Part shown: piece after piece, positions 33,401 to 41,911 of the stretch | Position numbering within the stretch: the first letter of the stretch is position 1 | Layout of the letters: the number at the start of each line of letters is the position of its first letter | Assembly (NCBI GenBank): GCA_001412355.1 | Contig: LKUD01000038.1 | Span: 1-42,232, forward strand | Length of the DNA: 42,232 nt | Source of the DNA: Methanoculleus sp. SDB | GTDB lineage: Archaea; Halobacteriota; Methanomicrobia; Methanomicrobiales; Methanomicrobiaceae | Direction of reading: 5' to 3' | Made by a program: the position numbers and the translations under genes | Notes under the pieces: model-generated | The model's input: the letters and a program-made list of their open reading frames with translations, nothing else | Told to the model about the DNA's origin: nothing | Databases searched by the model: none

Positions 33401-33474
33401 GGGCCTGTAGCTTAGTCAGGCAGAGCGACGGACTCTTAATCCGTAGGCCAGGGGTTCAATTCCCTTCAGGCCCG
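33401..33474 (+). tRNA. tRNA-Lys (anticodon CTT)
   Basis: A full cloverleaf: acceptor GGGCCTG with CAGGCCC plus discriminator G, D-arm GCTT...GAGC, anticodon stem ACGGA/TCCGT with loop CTCTTAA (anticodon CTT), T-arm AGGGG-TTCAATT-CCCTT. No CCA is encoded and no intron is seen. An A/T-rich box (TTTATTCTTTA, about 33360-33370) upstream can serve as promoter. Confidence 0.96.
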
Positions 33475-33495
33475 TTTCATAAAAATGTTCCACCC

Positions 33496-34386
33496 TCATT
33501 TGCCAATCTTCACGAGCATCTCCTCGAGGCTCGGGTACTTTGACTCTATCTTTTTCACCCTGCCGTTGCCTTCAGCAATGCAGGCGGTCACCTCGTTGAG
33601 TGCGTCGACGTCATGCACGACGGCGACGTACGCCCCGTGCTCCTCGCGGTATTCCAGAACACCCGTGAGGCAGCGGGTGTCGTCCATCGTGAAGTGGATC
33701 TCGTAGGTCAGGGTACCGAACGTCTCCCGGAGTTCGTCCATGGTCCCGAACGCGACCTCCTTTCCCCGCCGCAGAATCATGACTTTGTCGCAGATCTCCT
33801 CCACCTGATAGAGGTTGTGGGCTGAGAGCACGATCGTCTTCTTCTGCCGCGTGCGGAGATCCCGGAGGTACTCGCTGATATACCGGGATGTCATCGGATC
33901 AAGCCCTGATGTCGGTTCGTCGTAGATCAAGAGAGAGGGTTCGTGAATCAGCGAGCGGGCGATCGCCACTTTCCGGCGCATTCCCTTCGAGAGCTCTCCG
34001 ATCCGTTTTCCGCCCGCCTCGAGGGAGAGGGAGGAGAGGAGGATGTCGGACCTCTCGGCAATCGTTGCATGGTCGAGGCCGTAAATCTCGCCGAAAAAGG
34101 TGAGGTACCCGTCGACCGTCATGGTCTCGTAGAGCCTCGACTCCTCGGGGAGATACCCCAGTTTCTCTTTCAGGACGTCCGGATGGGCGACGACGTCGAT
34201 GCTGTCGATGTGGTAGGTCCCCGACGTGGGCGCCATCAGGCCGGCGAGAATTTTCAGGAGGGTCGTCTTCCCCGCACCGTTGTGCCCGATCACGCCGAAT
34301 ATCCCGTGCTCCTCGAGGTCGAAACTGACGCCGTCGAGGGCGGCAGCCCCGTTGTATTTTTTCACAAGCGAGCGGGCGTGGATCAT
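33496..34386 (-). CDS. ABC exporter ATP-binding protein
   Basis: A 296-residue ABC-2 type ATPase. Walker A GHNGAGKTT (34-42), Q-loop area GYLPEESRLYETMTV, signature LSKGMRRKVAIARSL, Walker B LLIYDEPTSGLDPMT, switch His in VLSAHNLYQVEEICD. The last 80 residues form the usual extra regulatory domain of drug/Na+ exporter ATPases. ATG 34386 gives the standard opening IHARSLVKKYNGAAALDGV. It is divergent from two permease genes that surely form its membrane part; the exported substrate is unknown. Confidence 0.93.
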   Translation of the reverse strand: MIHARSLVKKYNGAAALDGVSFDLEEHGIFGVIGHNGAGKTTLLKILAGLMAPTSGTYHIDSIDVVAHPDVLKEKLGYLPEESRLYETMTVDGYLTFFGEIYGLDHATIAERSDILLSSLSLEAGGKRIGELSKGMRRKVAIARSLIHEPSLLIYDEPTSGLDPMTSRYISEYLRDLRTRQKKTIVLSAHNLYQVEEICDKVMILRRGKEVAFGTMDELRETFGTLTYEIHFTMDDTRCLTGVLEYREEHGAYVAVVHDVDALNEVTACIAEGNGRVKKIESKYPSLEEMLVKIGK

Positions 34387-34438
34387 ACTCGTCGTGTGTA
34401 ACTCGCACGCGACCGTACATAACAGTTTCGTGCAACGC

Positions 34439-34477
34439 CGGTACCGGGCTTTTTTCCGGTACCGGGCAGTACCGGGG
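34439..34477. repeat. Three GGTACCGG-type boxes between divergent ABC genes
   Basis: CGGTACCGGGC (34439-34449), CCGGTACCGGGC (34456-34467) and AGTACCGGGG (34468-34477) lie in the 153-bp gap between the ATPase and its permeases, separated by T-rich bases. Each core is palindromic. They could be operators for a shared regulator. Confidence 0.45.
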
Positions 34478-34539
34478 GTTTTTTTCACCGAAAACCTCAA
34501 TGACTAAATACCTGTACCCCCAACAGCACGAATACCTTT

Positions 34540-36348
34540 ATGCGCGAAACGCTGCTTGCTGTCTGGACGATTGCCCGATGGGAAATCGCACGCTCAATCA
34601 CTACGATGAGCCGCGATGTGCTGCCGATCGCCATCGCCCTTTTCGTGCTGCTCGTGGCGGTGACAGGATTCGCATCGCAGAGCGGGGTCCACCTGCAGGA
34701 CGGCATGTACGACCTGGGGGTCGACGATCCCGGTGTCGCCCGCATTTTTGCCGGTGACGAGAGATTCGCCGTGTACCGGGCCGACGCCGCCACCCTGACG
34801 GTGGTACGGGCGAGCTTCGATCTCGTCATCATCGACGGCAGGGTGTCCGCCCCCTCCACCGAGAAGGGACGGTCCGCACTCCGTGCGCTCTCCCGGGACT
34901 ACACCCGGTACGAGGCGTTTGTATACAACCAGCAGGAGGACCTCTTCGCTTCATACCCGCTCTGGATCGACACGCTCGAGGTGAAGAGCGAACTGGACTT
35001 CATCGCCACCCAGGGCGGCCAGCCGGTCGGCGCAGGACTCTACGGCCGGCGCCGGCCGGTGCCGGACGGTCCGGTGATCCCGATCGATCCCCCCTCGGCA
35101 ACGATTGATGTTTCCCGGGAAGACCTCAGGCGGGAGCTGATCGCGGTTGCCGGCTCAGACAGCCAGATTTCGCGGTACAGCGATATTCTCTCACCCGACA
35201 CAGGGCCCGGGATGTTCAAGACACCGTCCCAGCTCTCCCCGCCGCTGCCGTTCGACTCGATCATCCTCGTCTTCGTCTTCATCTTCCCCCTCTACTTCAC
35301 ATCCCAGTTCTTCATGATGAGCGTCATGAACGAGCGTGTCGAGCGGCGGGGCGAGATTCTCCTCTCGACACCCCTCAAAGCGTGGCAGATCATCGCGGGA
35401 AAAGGGCTCCCGTACCTCGTGGTCATGCTCGGCATCTCCGCGATACTTGCACTCGCAAACGGCGCACCCCTCATCATCCTCCTTCCGCTCCTGCCGGTCA
35501 TCCTCTTCTTCCTCGCAAATGCCCTCATCATCGGGATGGTGGCACGCAGCTTCAAGGAGCTCTCGTTTATTTCCATCTTCTTCTCCACCATCGCGACATC
35601 GTACCTCTTCTTCCCGAGCATCTTCGCAAACGTTCACGTCATCAGCCTGATCTCGCCCCTCACCCTGATCGTCCTCCAGATGCAGGGCGACGGATTTACG
35701 GCTCTCGACTATATGTACTCGACCTCGCTCTTCTGGCTGACGAGCGCCGTGCTCTTCTATGTCGGCACCGTCAACTTCACCGAGGAACGCCTCTTCACGC
35801 TTCACACCCTGACCGTCCGCATCCGCGAGTTCATCGGGACGGGCATCTCTCTCTCCCGCCCGTACACCTCGCTCTTCCTCATCAGCCTCTTTTCCATTCC
35901 CTTCGTTTTCATGGCGCAGCTGATGCTGCTGGTGCTCCTCTTCAACCTGCCGATGCCCCTGTCGCTGATCCTGCTGCTCGTTGCAGCGGCATTCATCGAG
36001 GAACTGGCGAAATCGATCGGCGTGTACACGCTTGTTGCGAACGTGCCGGATTTCTTCTCATGGAAGCGGGTCCTCGCCGCATCGGCGGCAGTGGCCGCGG
36101 GGTTCCTCATCGGGGAAAAGGCGCTCCTGTTCGCAACGCTTGCGCAGATCTCGGACTCCATCTTCGGGGCGGTGCTGTTTGCCAGCCTGCAGGTACTCTG
36201 GATACCCTTAACGCTCCACTTCATCGGAATACTTACCACCGCTGCTGTGCTCCGGACCTGGGGGCGGCGGGCATATCTCCCGGGACTCTGCGCTGCAACC
36301 GTCGTACATACGCTCTATAACCTCTCGTTCATACTGGGGTGGATCTGA
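34540..36348 (+). CDS. ABC-2 permease with C-terminal PrsW-like intramembrane protease domain
   Basis: A 602-residue membrane protein. Residues 1-400 are an ABC-2 permease: a first helix near 28-44, a large extracytoplasmic region (about 45-220), then a helix cluster beginning FDSIILVFVFIFPLYFTSQF and RRGEILLSTPLKAWQIIAGK. Residues about 440-600 carry the three PrsW-type motifs: FIEELAKS (Glu487, Glu488, Lys491), FLIGEK (Phe522, Glu526) and HTLYN (His590, Asn594; Asp is commoner at the last position). So a glutamic-type intramembrane protease appears to be fused to a transporter subunit. ATG 34540 lacks a ribosome site; CTAAATACC (34504-34512) may be its TATA box. Coupled to the next permease. 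Confidence 0.85.
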   Translation: MRETLLAVWTIARWEIARSITTMSRDVLPIAIALFVLLVAVTGFASQSGVHLQDGMYDLGVDDPGVARIFAGDERFAVYRADAATLTVVRASFDLVIIDGRVSAPSTEKGRSALRALSRDYTRYEAFVYNQQEDLFASYPLWIDTLEVKSELDFIATQGGQPVGAGLYGRRRPVPDGPVIPIDPPSATIDVSREDLRRELIAVAGSDSQISRYSDILSPDTGPGMFKTPSQLSPPLPFDSIILVFVFIFPLYFTSQFFMMSVMNERVERRGEILLSTPLKAWQIIAGKGLPYLVVMLGISAILALANGAPLIILLPLLPVILFFLANALIIGMVARSFKELSFISIFFSTIATSYLFFPSIFANVHVISLISPLTLIVLQMQGDGFTALDYMYSTSLFWLTSAVLFYVGTVNFTEERLFTLHTLTVRIREFIGTGISLSRPYTSLFLISLFSIPFVFMAQLMLLVLLFNLPMPLSLILLLVAAAFIEELAKSIGVYTLVANVPDFFSWKRVLAASAAVAAGFLIGEKALLFATLAQISDSIFGAVLFASLQVLWIPLTLHFIGILTTAAVLRTWGRRAYLPGLCAATVVHTLYNLSFILGWI

Positions 36349-37430
36349 TGAACGCACGCCACGCGGGGATCATTGCGAAAAAGGAACTGAAAGGGCTGTA
36401 TAGCGAAAAAACAATTATTCTTGCGATACTGCTCCAGCTCTTCATCGCCATGTTCTCCACGTTCCTGATGGTGGGTCTTGCGTCCATGTACGATCCCGAC
36501 TCGGTGGGAAGGCTCTCGACAATCAGGTATCCCATCGCCTATACCGGCGAAGACAGCCTGCTCGTCGATTACCTGACGGCACGCGATGACCTCATCGTGT
36601 ACGAGATGGATCTCGACACGGCCGTCACGGCGCTCGGCGAACGCAAGCTCAGCGCGGTCGTGTGGGCCCCGGAAACGGCGCCGGATGCGGACGATCCAAT
36701 TAAAATAACACTCTATACCATCCAGAACGACATCCAGTCGACCGTCATCAATGTCAAACTCAAGGAGGTCTTCCTCGCGTACGAAAGCGATCTCCGGGAG
36801 ATCCGGGCTTTCCGGCTTGACGTGCAGCCGTTCCCGCTCGATTTCCCGCCGTCCGAACCCGGCAGCAACTTCTATGAATTCGTTTACGGGCTCCTCATAC
36901 CGCTCCTCGTCTTTATGCCCGCCATCATATCGTCGGCCCTGATCATCGACCTGATCACGGAGGAGTACCAGCACGACACGCTCGAGACGCTTATGTCCAC
37001 ACCGGTGACCTTTACCGAGATGATCTGGGGGAAAGTCGCCGCGTGCCTTGCCATCGTCCCCGTCCAGTCGGGTGCATGGCTCCTCCTCCTGACGGTAAAC
37101 GGCATCGCGATAGCGAATGCCGTCCCGATTCTCCTGCATGTCACCGCCGGTTCGATGGCGATGATCCTGCTCGGTGCGGTCACAGCGCTCCACTACCGGG
37201 ACCGGACAAACGCCCAGTTCATCTTCTCCACGGCACTGGTGGTCGTCATCCTCTTCGTGCTCGCACTCCCCTATAATCCTCTCAACCTGATCGTCCGCCT
37301 CGCTGTCGACGCAATCGGAGCTGAGCACTGGCTTTTCCTTGCGGCAGTCATTGCCGTTACCGCACTCGGAGCCTCTGTCACGAATCGCTATGCGGCACGG
37401 ATCGGGACACGGATTTTTCAGAAGGGGTAA
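36348..37430 (+). CDS. ABC-2 permease, second subunit
   Basis: A 360-residue permease: helix near 22-43 (IILAILLQLFIAMFSTFLMV), an external domain (about 50-180), then five helices beginning YGLLIPLLVFMPAIISSALI. The cytoplasmic loop EEYQHDTLETLMSTPVTFTE matches the ABC-2 coupling helix region (compare RRGEILLSTPLKAW in its partner). ATG 36348 shares one base with the previous stop and has GGTGG upstream; GTG 36339 is the alternative. With the divergent ATPase it completes a heteromeric exporter. Confidence 0.92.
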   Translation: MNARHAGIIAKKELKGLYSEKTIILAILLQLFIAMFSTFLMVGLASMYDPDSVGRLSTIRYPIAYTGEDSLLVDYLTARDDLIVYEMDLDTAVTALGERKLSAVVWAPETAPDADDPIKITLYTIQNDIQSTVINVKLKEVFLAYESDLREIRAFRLDVQPFPLDFPPSEPGSNFYEFVYGLLIPLLVFMPAIISSALIIDLITEEYQHDTLETLMSTPVTFTEMIWGKVAACLAIVPVQSGAWLLLLTVNGIAIANAVPILLHVTAGSMAMILLGAVTALHYRDRTNAQFIFSTALVVVILFVLALPYNPLNLIVRLAVDAIGAEHWLFLAAVIAVTALGASVTNRYAARIGTRIFQKG

Positions 37431-37439
37431 CCCGCCGGA

Positions 37440-38048
37440 TCACCGCCTCAGCCTCGCAAGCACGAGCGGCGCTGCGAGGTAGACAAGCGTGGCATAGGAA
37501 GAGGCGACAAAAGCCACGCCTATGACCGCGAGGGAAAGAACGGGGATTACCAGCGTCCGCCGGAGCGATCCGGCCGCCCGGTCCGCATCCCTCTCCGGAT
37601 CCGTGAGCGGGACCGCAAGGGCATGCCGCCAGCCGAGCGCGTTGAACGAACCGATGGCGCACATGTTGAGGGCGAAGACCGATACCGCATAGGGGGAGGA
37701 CGAATAATCCCCGACAAGGGACGTGGAGAACGGGAGCAGGCCGACGCAGAGGAGGGAGAGGATATTCCACCAGAGAAAGCCGCGGTCGACCTGACGGACG
37801 GAATGAAACTGCTGCGTATGCCCGATCCAGAACGCACCCGGCGTGAAAAACGCGATGGCGTAATGGAGCATCTGGGGAGCCAGGCCGAACAGGCCGGGGT
37901 GGAGCGTGCCGGCCGGCGTACCTCCCGCGAGATCTCCGACACCGATGTTCAGCATGGCGAGAGTGAATGCAATGGCATAAATGCCGTCGCTGAGCGCTTC
38001 GATGCGGTGTTTGCTCATTCCCGTGAGAATATCTGCCCCGGACGTCAT
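37440..38048 (-). CDS. TMEM175-family (DUF1211) potassium channel
   Basis: A 202-residue membrane protein with about six helices. The diagnostic opening is HRIEALSDGIYAIAFTLAML, matching the RxxxFSDG filter helix of TMEM175 channels (Leu replaces Phe here), followed by FFTPGAFWIGHTQQFHSV and WWNILSLLCVGLLPFSTSLV. Prokaryotic members form tetrameric K+ channels. Start choice: ATG 38048; GTG 38051 and ATG 38018 are possible. No operon partner: it runs toward the permease gene. Confidence 0.88.
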   Translation of the reverse strand: MTSGADILTGMSKHRIEALSDGIYAIAFTLAMLNIGVGDLAGGTPAGTLHPGLFGLAPQMLHYAIAFFTPGAFWIGHTQQFHSVRQVDRGFLWWNILSLLCVGLLPFSTSLVGDYSSSPYAVSVFALNMCAIGSFNALGWRHALAVPLTDPERDADRAAGSLRRTLVIPVLSLAVIGVAFVASSYATLVYLAAPLVLARLRR

Positions 38049-38180
38049 CACGTTCCGCCTGATTTGAAAAAAGAAAAGTCATCTGTCTATAAGAAAATGG
38101 CACGGCACGGCCCGCTCCCCAATCAGGGTATACTGGGCGGCGGAGATGCGGTTCCTGCCGGTGCCGCCGTGAGCCCCTCT

Positions 38181-39377
38181 TTACCACACCGGACGGTCCC
38201 CGCCCTCGTCGCCGGATTCCTTCAGCTGCTCCTCTGCCAGCCGCCGGATTTTCCTGAGCGGGGCGTTTAGTTCGAGCGCAGCCTTTCGTAAATCTTCATA
38301 TTCCGGCTTTTTCCCGATAACGGCACCACCCGCCCGCGACGTTTTGACCCGGACAGGAAATGTCCGTCCGAGAAATGTCATTGTCCGTGTCTCCCGCACC
38401 CGCTCAGCGACCAGCCGGGGAGTATCTCGGATACGCACACCGAGGGTTCCTGTCTCTTCCATGAGAAGGGCGAGCAGCCGGGAGTAGTCGTGATGGCCCG
38501 TGATGACAGTGAGCACCTGGACCGGGCGGTTTTTCTTTCCGATGCCGGGGGTGACGAAAACATCGACCGCTCCCGCTGCCAGCAGGCGTTCGATGGTAAA
38601 GCCTATCTCCTCGCCGGGAAGATCATCGAGATTGGTTTCGAGGAGCACGACATGATCCCTGATCAGGGCTTCCCGCTCGCCGCTCACCACCCGGAGGAGC
38701 GGAGGATTCGTACCGCTGCCGCACCCGTACCCGGCTCCTTCGGGCGTGAGTGCCGGAAGCACGGGCGCCACCTCATCCACCAGACGCGCAAAGAGTGCGA
38801 CGCCGGCTGCACTGGTGGATACGGGACGATTCTGAGGAGAGGAAAACGGAATATGCCTGCGCGACAGGAGCCACAGGATGTCGGGCGGGGGACCGGAGAA
38901 GGGATCCCCGCCATCAGCCACGGCAGGGGGAGTCCCGATGATCCGCCCGTCGAAGAAACCGCCTTTATCGAGCATGAGAAGAGGTGCAAGAACCGAATAG
39001 ACCGTCTCCGGCCATGCCGGTCCGGGCAGGGCATACGCCTTCCCGGCTGCCAGAAGGTCCGAAAAAACGGCATCGGAAAGCTCCGTCACGCTCCCGGAAC
39101 ATCCCGTTTCTCCGGCAATTTCCGCTGCTGCCGCTTTCAGTCCCCCTGCCGGGGGGGACACCCCCGAACCGGCGTCGGTCCGGAGGCGGGTTGCGGCAAT
39201 CCCGCGTACCCGGACGGTGTCCGCGGTACAGGAAAAGGACCCGGCGTCCGGGTGTGCGGCGATTATGCCGGCGAGGGAGGCGAGAGGGGCGGTGCTGCCG
39301 GACAGATCGGCGAGGGCTGCCGCAAGCAGCCCCCCCTCGATCCCGCCGGCAGCGGCATCGATGACGAGTATCTTCAT
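38181..39377 (-). CDS. larC: LarC-like nickel-pincer cofactor protein (DUF111)
   Basis: A 398-residue protein of the LarC family, which inserts nickel into the pincer nucleotide cofactor of lactate racemase-type enzymes. Blocks: MKILVIDAAAGGIEGGLLAA at the start, PPAVADGGDPFSGPP, EGAGYGCGSGTNP, VVLLETNLDDLPGEEIGFTI and MEETGTLGVRIRDTPR. The glycine-rich opening departs from the usual FSGISGDM. LarB and LarE are not in this window. It follows a 612-residue unknown by 13 nt on the same strand. Confidence 0.85.
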   Translation of the reverse strand: MKILVIDAAAGGIEGGLLAAALADLSGSTAPLASLAGIIAAHPDAGSFSCTADTVRVRGIAATRLRTDAGSGVSPPAGGLKAAAAEIAGETGCSGSVTELSDAVFSDLLAAGKAYALPGPAWPETVYSVLAPLLMLDKGGFFDGRIIGTPPAVADGGDPFSGPPPDILWLLSRRHIPFSSPQNRPVSTSAAGVALFARLVDEVAPVLPALTPEGAGYGCGSGTNPPLLRVVSGEREALIRDHVVLLETNLDDLPGEEIGFTIERLLAAGAVDVFVTPGIGKKNRPVQVLTVITGHHDYSRLLALLMEETGTLGVRIRDTPRLVAERVRETRTMTFLGRTFPVRVKTSRAGGAVIGKKPEYEDLRKAALELNAPLRKIRRLAEEQLKESGDEGGDRPVW

Positions 39378-39390
39378 CCGAAATCCTGCC

Positions 39391-41229
39391 TTACGGGAAG
39401 GGTTCGTCAAGACGCTCTTTAATCCGCCGGGCAATCCGGGCGACTTCCGCTGCCGTTTCGTGAGCTCCCGGGATCGACCGTGTCAGGTAGGCGCCGTCCT
39501 CCGCCTGCTTCCCCGCCTCCGCGGGCTCCATGCCCCGTGCTCCCGCCACTGCCGCAGGCACCGTGATGTTGAGGATCGTATGCCCGACGTACTGCAGCTC
39601 CTGTGTCAGGACCGCTCCCGCGAAGAGCGCGGTTCCCCAGTCGGGATTGTCGCGGTTCTTCCCCTCGAGGGCGAACGCGGGTACCTCCTGTGCCGTCAGG
39701 TTCTCCAGGTGATACGGTTTGTCGTCGATGGTGATGTCGTACGAGACAAAGGAGTCGAAGCCCCAGTACCGTGCGGTGAATTTGTCGGTGCGGCGGGCAT
39801 GGGGTTTGAGCTCGGTGAATTTCAGCTCGATCTTTCTGCCGGTGAATCCCGAGAGGATTGCCGAACCGCGCTGCTCCACATACGCACGGCGCTCGTCGTC
39901 GAGGGTGCGGGTCACGTCGGCAACCGATCTGCCGGCGGAGAGCATCTCCATCGTGTGGACGGCGCGCCGGTAGACGGCACGGTCCCGGATCTCCTCCGAC
40001 GCGAGAATGCAGGCTTCGGATACCTTTCCGCGGGTCACCTGTTCGGCCTTCCTGGCGATGGTATTCAGGCCGCAGAGTGCCAGTTCCGGATCAATGAAGT
40101 TCTGCAGCTTGTATTCGCGGATCGCATCCGCCACGGCAAAGACATCGGCGTTATGCATGAGGAGGAGCCTGAGGGCCGGCACGCAGTCCCCTTCGAGGTG
40201 CCCGAGCGGCGGATTGACCGGGCCGCCCGAAAACCCGGCCCCGATAACAGCGGCTTCTTCAAACCCGGCGAAAATCTCGCTGAGCGCCATCGATCCGATC
40301 ACCGACGGGCCGCCGATATCCTTGAGGATGAGGCCGAAGTCGCCGATCACCTTCGCGGTGTCGTACTCCTCGTGCGTCCCGCGGATATGGATGAAGGGGG
40401 GCAGCTTTGCAGCCTCGACGGCGCCTTTGCCGGCAAGGTATGCGGAGTCGACCGCCCCGAACTTCCCGAACTCCTCCCCCAGAAGGGCGTCGGGGTGGAC
40501 GAGCTCCATGGTGACCGTCGCTCCGATGAGCGCCGGCCAGAGGGGGTATGCGGTGATCCCCGCCCCGTGCATGCTCGCTATCATCGCCTCGGTTCCCACT
40601 TTTGCCGCGTTCCGGGCGAGTTCGGGGATATTGAAGTCCTCGCCCAGTGCCGAATGTCCGTACACCGCGCCTCCCGCGATGAACGGCGGGAGTGTCGCCC
40701 CGTCGACCCGGGTGAGCTTCTTGTCCGCCAGTGCCTCGTATATCGCGAGATATGCCGGGAAAGCAGGAATCCGGTGGGTGAATTTTCCCGTCACCAGCGC
40801 AATGGCACTCGTTCGGGCGGCACCGGCGTGGATCCGGGCAATCGCACCGAGCTTCCGGTTACCGAGCGGGACACCGGCACGGGCGCACGAGCCCGAAAAG
40901 TATGCGAGGGACGCAACGATGAGCGCGGCATTCGCCGGTTCCGCACCGGCATTCATCGTTGCTTGTACTGCCTTGTCGATGATCATATCGAGCGGCAGCT
41001 GCGGGGCCGACGCATCGATCACGGCCATCCGATCGAGGAGATGCATCTCCGGCCCCGCGAAGGAACAGAATACATCCTCGGCAAGTGAGTTTGCTGCTGC
41101 AAATACCGGGATGACAAGCGCTCCGTGGCCTTTGGTCGCAGCCTCAAGCTTGTCGTTGCTCATCAGATCAGGCTTAAATGTCGCCGCCTGAGCGGCGGCG
41201 AGAAGTATTCGTTCACGTTCTCCCTGCAT
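39391..41229 (-). CDS. 612-residue conserved-looking protein, function unknown
   Basis: I do not recognise this protein. It is soluble, Ala/Gly-rich and evenly folded in look, with no signal peptide and no clear membrane helix. Stretches with an enzyme-like feel are GAALVIPVF-like motifs near 35, SCARAGVPLGNRKLGAIARIH, FIAGGAVYGHSALGEDFNIP, MIASMHGAGITAYPLWPALI, ILKDIGGPSVIGSMALSE and FSGGPVNPPLGHLEGDC, rich in His, Asp and Glu that could bind metal. It starts at ATG 41229 and runs 13 nt ahead of larC, probably one transcript, so a nickel- or cofactor-linked role is possible. Length and codon style match core genes. Confidence 0.8.
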   Translation of the reverse strand: MQGERERILLAAAQAATFKPDLMSNDKLEAATKGHGALVIPVFAAANSLAEDVFCSFAGPEMHLLDRMAVIDASAPQLPLDMIIDKAVQATMNAGAEPANAALIVASLAYFSGSCARAGVPLGNRKLGAIARIHAGAARTSAIALVTGKFTHRIPAFPAYLAIYEALADKKLTRVDGATLPPFIAGGAVYGHSALGEDFNIPELARNAAKVGTEAMIASMHGAGITAYPLWPALIGATVTMELVHPDALLGEEFGKFGAVDSAYLAGKGAVEAAKLPPFIHIRGTHEEYDTAKVIGDFGLILKDIGGPSVIGSMALSEIFAGFEEAAVIGAGFSGGPVNPPLGHLEGDCVPALRLLLMHNADVFAVADAIREYKLQNFIDPELALCGLNTIARKAEQVTRGKVSEACILASEEIRDRAVYRRAVHTMEMLSAGRSVADVTRTLDDERRAYVEQRGSAILSGFTGRKIELKFTELKPHARRTDKFTARYWGFDSFVSYDITIDDKPYHLENLTAQEVPAFALEGKNRDNPDWGTALFAGAVLTQELQYVGHTILNITVPAAVAGARGMEPAEAGKQAEDGAYLTRSIPGAHETAAEVARIARRIKERLDEPFP

Positions 41230-41336
41230 ACGATATCTCCTCCCACAATGAGAGGAAAATTATGGCAGGGCGTAAAAAAGGTATGGGTCACGGGAGCCCT
41301 CGATTATCCCGCTGTCCATCTCTCCTCGTCCATCCG

Positions 41337-41879
41337 CTAAAGCCGGGGAGGGCGTGCGGCGTGCGCCACCACCCGCCATGCGGTGATCTTCGCTTCCAGG
41401 GTCAGGCGTGCATTGGCCGGGCTTGTCGAGGGGAGGGTGACGACAGCCGGACGCTCCGCGGACACCAGGTCCGGAAAGAAATGTTTCAGCCACCGCTCCG
41501 CACCGCTTTTACCGTTCAGCGCAATGATCCGGATGCCGCGGTGCCCGTCAACCAGGCGGGCGATATCATTGGGCACCGCGTCGCGTATCTGCGCATCTCC
41601 GCTCCCCTCCCGCCGGCATGACGCCACGACATCCCAGAGCGCGATGCCGCAGCCGGCAAGCGACGCACAGCGGCGGGTGTAGGGAGCATCCGGATCGGCA
41701 CACCCGATCGCCCCCATAATGCGCCAGAACGCGTTGTGGGGGTGTGCATAATACTCGCCCGCGGCAAGAGAGCGGACACTGGGAAAACTGCCGAGGATGA
41801 GAACCGCAGGATCAGGCCCGATAACAGGAGGGAGACCTTCCCGTCTTTCGCGGTGTATATCCCCCGCATTCCTGTTCAT
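41337..41879 (-). CDS. DNA-deoxyinosine / uracil-DNA glycosylase (UDG family 6 type)
   Basis: A 180-residue base-excision glycosylase of the hypoxanthine-DNA glycosylase group in the UDG superfamily. Motifs: AVLILGSFPSVRSLAAGEYY (GSFPS), HPHNAFWRIMGAIG, GIALWDVVASCRREGS, IALNGKSGAERW, and LPSTSPANARLT. Such enzymes remove hypoxanthine or uracil left by deamination, a useful activity for warm-living methanogens. ATG 41879; single gene, no clear partner. Confidence 0.92.
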   Translation of the reverse strand: MNRNAGDIHRERREGLPPVIGPDPAVLILGSFPSVRSLAAGEYYAHPHNAFWRIMGAIGCADPDAPYTRRCASLAGCGIALWDVVASCRREGSGDAQIRDAVPNDIARLVDGHRGIRIIALNGKSGAERWLKHFFPDLVSAERPAVVTLPSTSPANARLTLEAKITAWRVVAHAARPPRL

Positions 41880-41911
41880 ACAACCATGTTGTCCGAATCC
41901 GTGGAAAAAGG

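Noticed and set aside
39217-41088. 623-residue plus-strand frame
   Set aside because: A shadow of the minus-strand 612-residue gene and larC; its sequence is charged, low-order and has no domain.
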